Positions 50,194-63,710 of a DNA stretch of 64,000 bases are shown piece after piece. The stretch is from Strongylocentrotus purpuratus. Lineage: Eukaryota; Echinodermata; Echinoidea; Camarodonta; Strongylocentrotidae. How positions within the stretch are numbered: position 1 is the first letter of the stretch; the number at the start of each line of letters is the position of its first letter. The notes under the pieces are model-generated. The model did not search any database, had not been told where the DNA came from, and worked only from the letters and a program-made list of their open reading frames with translations. The stretch is from assembly GCF_000002235.5 (NCBI RefSeq), contig NW_022145601.1, forward strand, positions 28,994,664 to 29,058,663, given 5' to 3'. Made by a program: the position numbers and the translations under genes.

Positions 50194-52194
50194 CAAATGG
50201 TCATTAATGTCATGAATCTGTGCTGGTTCTAGCATTGCATACAATCAAATGAAGTTTCCTAGCATCTAATGTAGTCATCACAATGTTATATCTTTCTAAA
50301 CCCTAAGAAACAGCTTGTAATATGCAGTGGCAGAATACTTTTATGGTCATTTTGCTCTGATTTTATGCAAATGTATGATGTCCTATGTAATGTCCTAAAT
50401 AAAGCTTTAGCTGTGTTCCGTGTGCCTGAAAACCTGGGTATAGACACCAAAATGAACTTACAACACCTCTCCAATCCCAAGATATAGCCAAATTATGGCA
50501 TATAGTACCGTACAGGGCATCTTGTAAACTCTAATTCATGTTGCCATGGTAATAATGGGAATGTACTATATAACATATTATTGGCTTATATGATAGATTA
50601 TTCATATAGTTTTTCAATAATTTGGAAAGGGGACTTTAACTTGTCTTGAATGAGCAAATCGTCTAATATGTTACTGAAAATACGCCAATATCCTTGATTT
50701 TAGGCTATTCTGGGGTCGTTGCTATGGCAACCGTTATAAATGGTAATATAATTTGCATTTCATCACTTTTCTTCATGGTGAGGTATTCTAAACTTTTATT
50801 CTGTGGGCCTGAAAACCTGGGTATAGACACCAAAATGAACTTTCAACAGCCCTCCAATCCCAAGATATAGCCAAAATATGGCATATAGTACCGTACATGG
50901 CATCTTGTTAACTCTAATTCATGTTGCCATGGAAACAATGACAAAGTACTATATAGCATATTCTTGGCTTATATGATGTATTAGTCATATAGTTGTGTCA
51001 TTATTTTGGAAAGGGGACTTTAACTTGTCTTGAATGAGTATATTGTGTAATATATTACTGAAATTACTCCAAAATCCTTGATTTTAGGCCATTCTGGGGT
51101 CGTTACTATGGCAACCGTTATAAATGGTAATGTAATTTGCATTTCATCACTTTTGTTCATGGTGAGGTATTCTAAACTTTTATTCTGTGGGCCTGAAAAC
51201 CTGGGTATAGACACCAAAATGAACTTTCAACAGCCCTCCAATCCCAAGATATAGCCAAAATATGGCATATAGTACCGTACATGGCATCTTGTTAACTCTA
51301 ATTCATGTTGCCATGGAAACAATGACAAAGTACTATATAGCATATTCTTGGCTTATATGATGTATTAGTCATATAGTTGTGTCATTATTTTGGAAAGGGG
51401 ACTTTAACTTGTCTTGAATGAGTATATTGTGTAATATATTACTGAAATTACTCCAAAATCCTTGATTTTAGGCCATTCTGGAGTCGTTACTATGGCAACA
51501 GTTATAAATGGTAATGTAATTTGCATTTCATTACTTTTCTTTATGGTGAGGTATTCTAAAGTTTTATTCTGTGGGCCTGAAAACCTGTTTATAGACACCA
51601 AAATGAACCTTCAACAGCTCTCCAATGCCAAAATATACCCAAAATATGGCATATAGTACCATACAGGGCATCTTGTTAACTCTAATTCATGTTGCCATGG
51701 TAACAATGGGAAGGTACTAAATAGCATATTCTTGGCTTATATGATGTATTAGTCATATAGTTTTTTCGTTAAATTGGAAAGGGGACTTTAACTTGTCTTG
51801 AAAGAGCATATTGTCTAATATGTTACTGAAATTACTCAAAAATCCTTGATTTTAGGCTATTCTGGGGTCGTTACCATGGCAACCGTTATAAATGGTAACG
51901 TAATTTGCATTTCATTACTTTCCTTTATGACGAGGTATTCTAAACTGTACATTTTTACGCATTCAAAAGTGTTTTTATAATTTTTAAATGACTTTAACTG
52001 TTTCTTTGAATAATACCGCTTTTAGTGTAGTGTTGCCATGGAAACTGCTGATTATATGACTAAGCTGCCAGTCTGGAAATGCTATCATATCAAAATATTA
52101 TGTATAGATATAGGGCATTTCAAAATGCATAAGTAGATCTTGCCACCTTGAGTGGTACCAATAACCCAAATTTCTGGTCTTGGCCCATGGACTA
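50194..52194 (-). repeat. Right long terminal inverted repeat (2.00 kb)
   Basis: This is the reverse complement of the left arm, with two additional 384-bp units. The length difference of 769 bp is almost exactly twice 384. It ends in 'tggcccatggacta', the mirror of the left tip. Confidence 0.9.
50408..51943 (+). repeat. Four 384-bp tandem units in the right arm
   Basis: 'aac/gttttattctgtggg' anchors occur at 50791, 51175 and 51559, with the tip version at 51943, giving exactly 384 bp each time. A slightly diverged first unit starts near 50408. The two middle units (50791-51558) are almost identical, so the expansion is recent. Each unit carries 'gttgccatggaaacaatg' and 'tatggcaaccgttata' dyads. 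ORFs of about 65 codons at 51020-51217 and 51404-51601 are readings of the repeat. Confidence 0.93.
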
Positions 52195-52197
52195 ATA
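52195..52197. repeat. ATA target-site duplication, right copy
   Basis: ATA is followed by 'gatggtgcaaaatttc', the continuation of the monomer broken at 43472. Confidence 0.8.
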
Positions 52198-52349
52198 GAT
52201 GGTGCAAAATTTCTAGCAGCTGACAATAAAAAGGTCTTATTTCAGCGCATATCAACCGATGTCAAGAACAAACCTCAACGTTTGGCGCATATAACGTCCA
52301 GAGTATATAGAAGGGGGTGGGGTTAATACATTCGTTGCTGATTTCCCAT

Positions 52350-54735
52350 TTGCTTTAAATGTGCTGAAACTCACATGAAATGTAGATTATTTAATACCCC
52401 ATCGAATACGTGGTGTAAAAATTCTAGCATTCGACATTAAAAAGGTCTTATTTGAGCGCATATCAACCAATGTGGCAGAACAAACCTTAATGTTTAGCGC
52501 ATATTACATGTAGAGTATATCGGTGAAGGGGGTTTCGGGCTTTTATACAGTCGCCGCTATTTCCCATTTGCCTTAATTTTGCTGAAAATCACATGAAATG
52601 TAGATTATTATATACCTCACCCAAGACGGGATGCAAAAATCCTAGCAGCTGACAATAAAAAGGTTTTATTTGAGCGCATATCAACCAATGTCCAGAACAA
52701 ACCTAAACATTTGGCGCATATAACGTCCAGAGTATATAGAAGGGGGTGGGGTTAATACATTCGTTGCTGATTTCCCATTTGCTTTAAATGTGCTGAAACT
52801 CACATGAAATGTAGATTATTTTATACCCCATCGAATACGTGGTGTAAAAATTCTAGCATTCGACATTAAAAAGGTCTTATTTGAGCGCATATCAACCAAT
52901 GTGGCAGAACAAACCTTAATGTTTAGCGCATATTACATGTAGAGTATATCGGTGAAGGGGGTTTCGGGCTTTTATACAGTCGCCGCTATTTCCCATTTGC
53001 CTTAATTTTGCTGAAAATCACATGAAATGTAGATTATTATATACCTCACCCAAGACGGGATGCAAAAATCCTAGCAGCTGACAATAAAAAGGTTTTATTT
53101 GAGCGCATATCAACCAATGTCCAGAACAAACCTAAACATTTGGCGCATATAACGTCCAGAGTATATAGAAGGGGGTGGGGTTAATACATTCGTTGCTGAT
53201 TTCCCATTTGCTTTAAATGTGCTGAAACTCACATGAAATGTAGATTATTTTATACCCCATCGAATACGTGGTGTAAAAATTCTAGCATTCGACATTAAAA
53301 AGGTCTTATTTGAGCGCATATCAACCAATGTGGCAGAACAAACCTTAATGTTTAGCGCATATTACATGTAGAGTATATCGGTGAAGGGGGTTTCGGGCTT
53401 TTATACAGTCGCCGCTATTTCCCATTTGCCTTAATTTTGCTGAAAATCACATGAAATTTAGATTATTATATACCTCACCCAAGACGGGATGCAAAAATTC
53501 TAGCAGCTGACAATAAAAAGGTCTTATTTGAGCGCATATCAACCAATGTCCAGAAGAAACCTAAACATTTGGCGCATATAACGTCCAGAGTATATAGAAG
53601 GGGGTGGGGTTAATACATTCGTTGCTGATTTCCCATTTGCTTTAAATGTGCTGAAACTCACATGAAATGTAGATTATTTAATACCCCATCGAATACGTGG
53701 TGTAAAAATTCTAGCATTCGACATTAAAAAGGTCTTATTTGAGCGCATATCAACCAATGTGGCAGAACAAACCTTAATGTTTAGCGCATATTACATGTAG
53801 AGTATATCGGTGAAGGGGGTTTCGGGCTTTTATACAGTCGCCGCTATTTCCCATTTGCCTTAATTTTGCTGAAAATCACATGAAATGTAGATTATTATAT
53901 ACCTCACCCAAGACGGGATGCAAAAATCCTAGCAGCTGACAATAAAAAGGTTTTATTTGAGCGCATATCAACCAATGTCCAGAACAAACCTAAACATTTG
54001 GCGCATATAACGTCCAGAGTATATAGAAGGGGGTGGGGTTAATACATTCGTTGCTGATTTCCCATTTGCTTTAAATGTGCTGAAACTCACATGAAATGTA
54101 GATTATTTTATACCCCATCGAATACGTGGTGTAAAAATTCTAGCATTCGACATTAAAAAGGTCTTATTTGAGCGCATATCAACCAATGTGGCAGAACAAA
54201 CCTTAATGTTTAGCGCATATTACATGTAGAGTATATCGGTGAAGGGGGTTTCGGGCTTTTATACAGTCGTCGCTATTTCCCATTTGCCTTAATTTTGCTG
54301 AAAATCACATGAAATGTAGATTATTATATACCTCACCCAAGACGGGATGCAAAAATCCTAGCAGCTGACAATAAAAAGGTTTTATTTGAGCGCATATCAA
54401 CCAATGTCCAGAACAAACCTAAACATTTGGCGCATATAACGTCCAGAGTATATAGAAGGGGGTGGGGTTAATACATTCGTTGCTGATTTCCCATTTGCTT
54501 TAAATGTGCTGAAACTCACATGAAATGTAGATTATTTTATACCCCATCGAATACGTGGTGTAAAAATTCTAGCATTCGACATTAAAAAGGTCTTATTTGA
54601 GCGCATATCAACCAATGTGGCAGAACAAACCTTAATGTTTAGCGCATATTACATGTAGAGTATATCGGTGAAGGGGGTTTCGGGCTTTTATACAGTCGCC
54701 GCTATTTCCCATTTGCCTTAATTTTGCTGAAAATC
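52350..54735. repeat. AB dimer higher-order repeat, third run
   Basis: The dimers of about 429 bp match 28601-30985, including the marker 'acagtcgtcgct' at 54265. Up to about 53325 the stretch also completes the 7.5-kb block shared with 20598-28080. Confidence 0.85.
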
Positions 54736-57700
54736 ACATGAAATTTAGATTATTATATACCTCACCCAAGACGGGATGCAAAAATTCTAGCAGCTGACAA
54801 TAAAAAGGTCTTATTTGAGCGCATATCAACCAATGTCCAGAAGAAACCTAAACGTTTGGCGCATGTAACGTCCAGAGTATATAGAAGGGGGTGGTGGTTA
54901 ATATATTCGTTGCTGATTTCCCATTTGCTTTAAATGTGCTGAAAATCACATGAAACGTAGATTATTATATACCTCATCGAATACGGGGTGCAAAAATTCT
55001 AGCAACCGACATTGAAAAGGTCTTATTTGAGCGCATATCAACTAATGTGGCAGAACAAACTTTAATGTATAGCGAATAACATGTAGAGTATATCGGTGAG
55101 GGGGTTTCGGGCTTTAATTCAGAAGCCGCTATTTCCCATTTGCCTTAATTTTCCTAAAAATCACATGAAATGTTGATTTTTATATACCTCACCCAAGACG
55201 GGATGCAAAAATTCTAGCAGCTAACAATAAAAAGGTTTTATTCGAGCGCATATCAACCAATGTCCAGAACAAACCTAAACGTTTGGCGCATGTAACGTCC
55301 AGAGTATATAAAAGGGGGTGGTGGTTAATACATTCGCTGCTGATTTCCCATTTGCTTTAAATGTGCTGAAAATCACATGAAACGTAGATTATTATATACC
55401 TCATCGAATACGGGGTGCAAAAATTCTAGCAACCGACATTAAAAAGGTCTGATTTGAGCGCATATCACCTAATGTGGCAGAACAAACCTTAATGTATAGC
55501 GAATAACATGTAGAGTATATCGGTGAGGGGGTTTCAGGCTTTAATACAGTAGCCGCTACTTCCCATTTGCCTTAAATTTGCTGAAATTCACATGAAATGT
55601 AGAATAATATATGCCTCACTCAATACGGGGTGCAAAATTTCTAGCAGCTGAAATTAAAAAGGTCTTATTTTAGCGCATATCAACCAATGTCCAGAAGAAA
55701 CCTAAACGTTTGGCGCATAAAACTTCTAGAGTATATGAAAGGAGATGGGGGATAATTTGTCGTTGCTGATTTCCCATTTGCTTTAAATGTGCTGAAACTC
55801 ACATGAAATGTAGATTATTATATACCTCATTGAATACGGGGTGCAAAAATTCTAGCAGCCGACTTTAAAAAGTTCTTATTTGAGCGCATATCAACCAATG
55901 TGGCAGAACAAACCTTAATGTATAAAGCATAACATGTAGAGTATATCGGTAAAGGGGGTTTCAGGCTTTAATACAGTCGCCGCTGTTTCCCATTTTCCTC
56001 AATTTTGCTGAAAATCACATGAAATGTAGATTATTATATACCTCAACCAATAGGTGGTGCAAAAATCCTAGCAGCTGACAATAAAAAGGTCTTATTTCAG
56101 CGCATATCAACCGATGTCAAGAACAAACCTCAACGTTTGGCGCATATAACGTCCAGAGTATATAGAAAGGGGTGGGGTTAATACATTCGTTGCTGATTTC
56201 CCATTTGCTTTAAATGTGCTGAAAATCACATGAAATGTAGATTATTTTATACCCCATCGAATACGTGGTGTAAAAATTCTAGCATTCGACATTAAAAAGG
56301 TCTTATTTGAGCGCATATCAACCAATGTGGCAGAACAAACCTTAATGTTTAGCGCATATTACATGTAGAGTATATCGGTGAAGGGGGTTTCGGGCTTTTA
56401 TACAGTCGCCGCTATTTCCCATTTGCCTTAATTTTGCTGAAAATCACATGAAATGTAGATTATTATATACCTCACCCAAGACGGGATGCAAAAATTCTAG
56501 CAGCTGACAATAAAAAGGTCTTATTTGAGCGCATATCAACCAATGTCCAGAAGAAACCTAAACGTTTGGCGCATGTAACGTCCAGAGTATATAGAAGGGG
56601 GTGGTGGTTAATACATTCGTTGCTGATTTCCCATTTGCTTTAAATGTGCTGAAAATCACATGAAACGTAGATTATTATATACCTCATCGAATACGGGGTG
56701 CAAAAATTCTAGCAACCGACATTGAAAAGGTCTTATTTGAGCGCATATCAACTAATGTGGCAGAACAAACTTTAATGTATAGCGAATAACATGTAGAGTA
56801 TATCGGTGAGGGGGTTTCGGGCTTTAATTCAGAAGCCGCTATTTCCCATTTGCCTTAATTTTCCTAAAAATCACATGAAATGTAGATTTTTATATACCTC
56901 ACCCAAGACGGGATGCAAAAATTCTAGCAGCTAACAATAAAAAGGTTTTATTCGAGCGCATATCAACCAATGTCCAGAACAAACCTAAACGTTTGGCGCA
57001 TGTAACGTCCAGAGTATATAAAAGGGGGTGGTGGTTAATACATTCGCTGCTGATTTCCCATTTGCTTTAAATGTGCTGAAAATCACATGAAACGTAGATT
57101 ATTATATACCTCATCGAATACGGGGTGCAAAAATTCTAGCAACCGACATTAAAAAGGTCTGATTTGAGCGCATATCACCTAATGTGGCAGAACAAACCTT
57201 AATGTATAGCGAATAACATGTAGAGTATATCGGTGAGGGGGTTTCAGGCTTTAATACAGTAGCCGCTATTTCCCATTTGCCTTAAATTTGCTGAAATTCA
57301 CATGAAATGTAGAATAATATATGCCTCACTCAATACGGGGTGCAAAATTTCTAGCAGCTGAAATTAAAAAGGTCTTATTTTAGCGCATATCAACCAATGT
57401 CCAGAAGAAACCTAAACGTTTGGCGCATAAAACTTCTAGAGTATATGAAAGGAGATGGGGGATAATTTGTCGTTGCTGATTTCCCATTTGCTTTAAATGT
57501 GCTGTAACTCACATGAAATGTAGATTATTATATACCTCATTGAATACGGGGTGCAAAAATTCTAGCAGCCGACTTTAAAAAGTTCTTATTTGAGCGCATA
57601 TCAACCAATGTGGCAGAACAAACCTTAATGTATAAAGCATAACATGTAGAGTATATCGGTAAAGGGGGTTTCAGGCTTTAATACAGTCGCCGCCTTTTCC

Positions 57701-60700
57701 CATTTTCCTCAATTTTGCTGAAAATCACATGAAATGTAGATTATTATATACCTCAACCAATAGGTGGTGCAAAAATCCTAGCAGCTGACAATAAAAAGGT
57801 CTTATTTCAGCGCATATCAACCGATGTCAAGAACAAACCTCAACGTTTGGCGCATATAACGTCCAGAGTATATAGAAAGGGGTGGGGTTAATACATTCGT
57901 TGCTGATTTCCCATTTGCTTTAAATGTGCTGAAAATCACATGAAATGTAGATTATTTTATACCCCATCGAATACGTGGTGTAAAAATTCTAGCATTCGAC
58001 ATTAAAAAGGTCTTATTTGAGCGCATATCAACCAATGTGGCAGAACAAACCTTAATGTTTAGCGCATATTACATGTAGAGTATATCGGTGAAGGGGTTTC
58101 GGGCTTTTATACAGTCGCCGCTATTTCCCATTTGCCTTAATTTTGCTGAAAATCACATGAAATGTAGATTATTATATACCTCACCCAAGACGGGATGCAA
58201 AAATTCTAGCAGCTGACAATAAAAAGGTCTTATTTGAGCGCATATCAACCAATGTCCAGAAGAAACCTAAACGTTTGGCGCATGTAACGTCCAGAGTATA
58301 TAGAAGGGGGTGGTGGTTAATACATTCGTTGCTGATTTCCCATTTGCTTTAAATGTGCTGAAAATCACATGAAACGTAGATTATTATATACCTCATCGAA
58401 TACGGGGTGCAAAAATTCTAGCAACCGACATTGAAAAGGTCTTATTTGAGCGCATATCAACTAATGTGGCAGAACAAACTTTAATGTATAGCGAATAACA
58501 TGTAGAGTATATCGGTGAGGGGGTTTCGGGCTTTAATTCAGAAGCCGCTATTTCCCATTTGCCTTAATTTTCCTAAAAATCACATGAAATGTAGATTTTT
58601 ATATACCTCACCCAAGACGGGATGCAAAAATTCTAGCAGCTAACAATAAAAAGGTTTTATTCGAGCGCATATCAACCAATGTCCAGAACAAACCTAAACG
58701 TTTGGCGCATGTAACGTCCAGAGTATATAAAAGGGGGTGGTGGTTAATACATTCGCTGCTGATTTCCCATTTGCTTTAAATGTGCTGAAAATCACATGAA
58801 ACGTAGATTATTATATACCTCATCGAATACGGGGTGCAAAAATTCTAGCAACCGACATTAAAAAGGTCTGATTTGAGCGCATATCACCTAATGTGGCAGA
58901 ACAAACCTTAATGTATAGCGAATAACATGTAGAGTATATCGGTGAGGGGGTTTCAGGCTTTAATACAGTAGCCGCTATTTCCCATTTGCCTTAAATTTGC
59001 TGAAATTCACATGAAATGTAGAATAATATATGCCTCACTCAATACGGGGTGCAAAATTTCTAGCAGCTGAAATTAAAAAGGTCTTATTTTAGCGCATATC
59101 AACCAATGTCCAGAAGAAACCTAAACGTTTGGCGCATAAAACTTCTAGAGTATATGAAAGGAGATGGGGGATAATTTGTCGTTGCTGATTTCCCATTTGC
59201 TTTAAATGTGCTGAAACTCACATGAAATGTAGATTATTATATACCTCATTGAATACGGGGTGCAAAAATTCTAGCAGCCGACTTTAAAAAGTTCTTATTT
59301 GAGCGCATATCAACCAATGTGGCAGAACAAACCTTAATGTATAAAGCATAACATGTAGAGTATATCGGTAAAGGGGGTTTCAGGCTTTAATACAGTCGCC
59401 GCTGTTTCCCATTTCCTCAATTTTGCTGAAAATCACATGAAATGTAGATTATTATATACCTCAACCAATAGGTGGTGCAAAAATCCTAGCAGCTGACAAT
59501 AAAAAGGTCTTATTTCAGCGCATATCAACCGATGTCAAGAACAAACCTCAACGTTTGGCGCATATAACGTCCAGAGTATATAGAAAGGGGTGGGGTTAAT
59601 ACATTCGTTGCTGATTTCCCATTTGCTTTAAATGTGCTGAAAATCACATGAAATGTAGATTATTTTATACCCATCGAATACGTGGTGTAAAAATTCTAGC
59701 ATTCGACATTAAAAAGGTCTTATTTGAGCGCATATCAACCAATGTGGCAGAACAAACCTTAATGTTTAGCGCATATTACATGTAGAGTATATCGGTGAAG
59801 GGGTTTCGGGCTTTTATACAGTCGCCGCTATTTCCCATTTGCCTTAATTTTGCTGAAAATCACATGAAATGTAGATTATTATATACCTCACCCAAGACGG
59901 GATGCAAAAATCCTAGCAGCTGACAATAAAAAGGTTTTATTTGAGCGCATATCAACCAATGTCCAGAACAAACCTAAACGTTAGGCGCAAGTAACGTCCA
60001 GAGTATATAGAAGGGGGTGGTGGTTAATACATTCGTTGCTGATTTCCCATTTGCTTTAAATGTGCTGAAACTCACATGAAATGTTGATTATTATAAACCT
60101 CATCTAATACGGGGTGCAAAAATTCTACCAACCGACTTAAAAAGGTCTTATTTGAGCGCATATCAACCAATGTGGCAGAACAAACCTTAATGTATAAAGC
60201 ATAACATGTAGAGTATATCGGTAAAGGGGGTTTCAGGCTTTAATACAGTCGCCGCTGTTTCCCATTTTCCTCAATTTTGCTGAAAATCACATGAAATGTA
60301 GATTATTATATACCTCAACCAATAGGTGGTGCAAAAATTCTAGCAGCTGACAATAAAAAGGTCTTATTTGAGCGCATATCAACCAATGTCCAGAAGAAAC
60401 CTAAACGTTTGGCGCATGTAACGTCCAGAGTATATAGAAGGGGGTGGTGGTTAATACATTCGTTGCTGATTTCCCATTTGCTTTAAATGTGCTGAAAATC
60501 ACATGAAACGTAGATTATTATATACCTCATCGAATACGGGGTGCAAAAATTCTAGCAACCGACATTGAAAAGGTCTTATTTGAGCGCATATCAACTAATG
60601 TGGCAGAACAAACTTTAATGTATAGCGAATAACATGTAGAGTATATCGGTGAGGGGGTTTCGGGCTTTAATTCAGAAGCCGCTATTTCCCATTTGCCTTA

Positions 60701-63700
60701 ATTTTCCTAAAAATCACATGAAATGTAGATTTTTATATACCTCACCCAAGACGGGATGCAAAAATTCTAGCAGCTAACAATAAAAAGGTTTTATTCGAGC
60801 GCATATCAACCAATGTCCAGAACAAACCTAAACGTTTGGCGCATGTAACGTCCAGAGTATATAAAAGGGGGTGGTGGTTAATACATTCGCTGCTGATTTC
60901 CCATTTGCTTTAAATGTGCTGAAAATCACATGAAACGTAGATTATTATATACCTCATCGAATACGGGGTGCAAAAATTCTAGCAACCGACATTAAAAAGG
61001 TCTGATTTGAGCGCATATCACCTAATGTGGCAGAACAAACCTTAATGTATAGCGAATAACATGTAGAGTATATCGGTGAGGGGGTTTCAGGCTTTAATAC
61101 AGTAGCCGCTATTTCCCATTTGCCTTAAATTTGCTGAAATTCACATGAAATGTAGAATAATATATGCCTCACTCAATACGGGGTGCAAAATTTCTAGCAG
61201 CTGAAATTAAAAAGGTCTTATTTTAGCGCATATCAACCAATGTCCAGAAGAAACCTAAACGTTTGGCGCATAAAACTTCTAGAGTATATGAAAGGAGATG
61301 GGGGATAATTTGTCGTTGCTGATTTCCCATTTGCTTTAAATGTGCTGTAACTCACATGAAATGTAGATTATTATATACCTCATTGAATACGGGGTGCAAA
61401 AATTCTAGCAGCCGACTTTAAAAAGTTCTTATTTGAGCGCATATCAACCAATGTGGCAGAACAAACCTTAATGTATAAAGCATAACATGTAGAGTATATC
61501 GGTAAAGGGGGTTTCAGGCTTTAATACAGTCGCCGCCTTTTCCCATTTTCCTCAATTTTGCTGAAAATCACATGAAATGTAGATTATTATATACCTCAAC
61601 CAATAGGTGGTGCAAAAATCCTAGCAGCTGACAATAAAAAGGTCTTATTTCAGCGCATATCAACCGATGTCAAGAACAAACCTCAACGTTTGGCGCATAT
61701 AACGTCCAGAGTATATAGAAAGGGGTGGGGTTAATACATTCGTTGCTGATTTCCCATTTGCTTTAAATGTGCTGAAAATCACATGAAATGTAGATTATTT
61801 TATACCCCATCGAATACGTGGTGTAAAAATTCTAGCATTCGACATTAAAAAGGTCTTATTTGAGCGCATATCAACCAATGTGGCAGAACAAACCTTAATG
61901 TTTAGCGCATATTACATGTAGAGTATATCGGTGAAGGGGGTTTCGGGCTTTTATACAGTCGCCGCTATTTCCCATTTGCCTTAATTTTGCTGAAAATCAC
62001 ATGAAATGTAGATTATTATATACCTCACCCAAGACGGGATGCAAAATTCTAGCAGCTGACAATAAAAAGGTCTTATTTGAGCGCATATCAACCAATGTCC
62101 AGAAGAAACCTAAACGTTTGGCGCATGTAACGTCCAGAGTATATAGAAGGGGGTGGTGGTTAATACATTCGTTGCTGATTTCCCATTTGCTTTAAATGTG
62201 CTGAAAATCACATGAAACGTAGATTATTATATACCTCATCGAATACGGGGTGCAAAAATTCTAGCAACCGACATTGAAAAGGTCTTATTTGAGCGCATAT
62301 CAACTAATGTGGCAGAACAAACTTTAATGTATAGCGAATAACATGTAGAGTATATCGGTGAGGGGGTTTCGGGCTTTAATTCAGAAGCCGCTATTTCCCA
62401 TTTGCCTTAATTTTCCTAAAATCACATGAAATGTAGATTTTTATATACCTCACCCAAGACGGGATGCAAAAATTCTAGCAGCTAACAATAAAAAGGTTTT
62501 ATTCGAGCGCATATCAACCAATGTCCAGAACAAACCTAAACGTTTGGCGCATGTAACGTCCAGAGTATATAAAAGGGGGTGGTGGTTAATACATTCGCTG
62601 CTGATTTCCCATTTGCTTTAAATGTGCTGAAAATCACATGAAACGTAGATTATTATATACCTCATCGAATACGGGGTGCAAAAATTCTAGCAACCGACAT
62701 TAAAAAGGTCTGATTTGAGCGCATATCACCTAATGTGGCAGAACAAACCTTAATGTATAGCGAATAACATGTAGAGTATATCGGTGAGGGGGTTTCAGGC
62801 TTTAATACAGTAGCCGCTATTTCCCATTTGCCTTAAATTTGCTGAAATTCACATGAAATGTAGAATAATATATGCCTCACTCAATACGGGGTGCAAAATT
62901 TCTAGCAGCTGAAATTAAAAAGGTCTTATTTTAGCGCATATCAACCAATGTCCAGAAGAAACCTAAACGTTTGGCGCATAAAACTTCTAGAGTATATGAA
63001 AGGAGATGGGGGATAATTTGTCGTTGCTGATTTCCCATTTGCTTTAAATGTGCTGAAACTCACATGAAATGTAGATTATTATATACCTCATTGAATACGG
63101 GGTGCAAAAATTCTAGCAGCCGACTTTAAAAAGTTCTTATTTGAGCGCATATCAACCAATGTGGCAGAACAAACCTTAATGTATAAAGCATAACATGTAG
63201 AGTATATCGGTAAAAAGGGGGTTTCAGGCTTTAATACAGTCGCCGCTGTTTCCCATTTTCCTCAATTTTGCTGAAAATCACATGAAATGTAGATTATTAT
63301 ATACCTCAACCAATAGGTGGTGCAAAAATCCTAGCAGCTGACAATAAAAAGGTCTTATTTCAGCGCATATCAACCGATGTCAAGAACAAACCTCAACGTT
63401 TGGCGCATATAACGTCCAGAGTATATAGAAAGGGGGTGGGGTTAATACATTCGTTGCTGATTTCCCATTTGCTTTAAATGTGCTGAAAATCACATGAAAT
63501 GTAGATTATTTTATACCCCATCGAATACGTGGTGTAAAAATTCTAGCATTCGACATTAAAAAGGTCTTATTTGAGCGCATATCAACCAATGTGGCAGAAC
63601 AAACCTTAATGTTTAGCGCATATTACATGTAGAGTATATCGGTGAGGGGGTTTCGGGCTTTTATACAGTCGCCGCTATTTCCCATTTGCCTTAATTTTGC

Positions 63701-63710
63701 TGAAAATCAC
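54736..63710. repeat. 8-monomer higher-order repeat (1.71 kb, five copies)
   Basis: 'cctcaaccaataggtgg' occurs at 56041, 57751, 59459, 60313, 61594 and 63304. Intervals are 1710, 1708, 854, 1281 and 1710 bp. The 854 and 1281 together are 2135, one octamer plus one extra dimer of about 425 bp. Each octamer carries the same ordered variants ('ttcagaagccgc', 'ttattcgagcgc', 'gcatatcacctaatg', 'tagaataatatatgcc', 'gggggataatttgtcg'). Copies differ by few bases, so this is the most homogenised part of the window. Confidence 0.9.

Larger units (their letters stand above)
43473..52194 (+). mobile_element. Foldback-type DNA transposon, tentatively Academ-like
   Basis: This 8722-bp insertion has symmetric ends 'tagtccatgggcca' and a 3-bp ATA duplication, and splits a satellite monomer. 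The inverted ends are exceptionally long (1232 and 2001 bp) and carry internal 384-bp tandem repeats. The centre holds a decayed gene with XPG-nuclease-like and TSO1-like cysteine motifs. As I recall, Academ transposons make 3-4 bp duplications and encode an XPG-like nuclease domain, so Academ is my best guess. The gene could instead be a passenger in an unrelated foldback element. The strand follows the gene. Confidence 0.7.

Noticed and set aside
43473-52194. Classification as a retroelement or virus-like element
   Set aside because: The ends are inverted, not direct, repeats. No reverse transcriptase, integrase, capsid or DNA polymerase motif is visible, and the target duplication is 3 bp.
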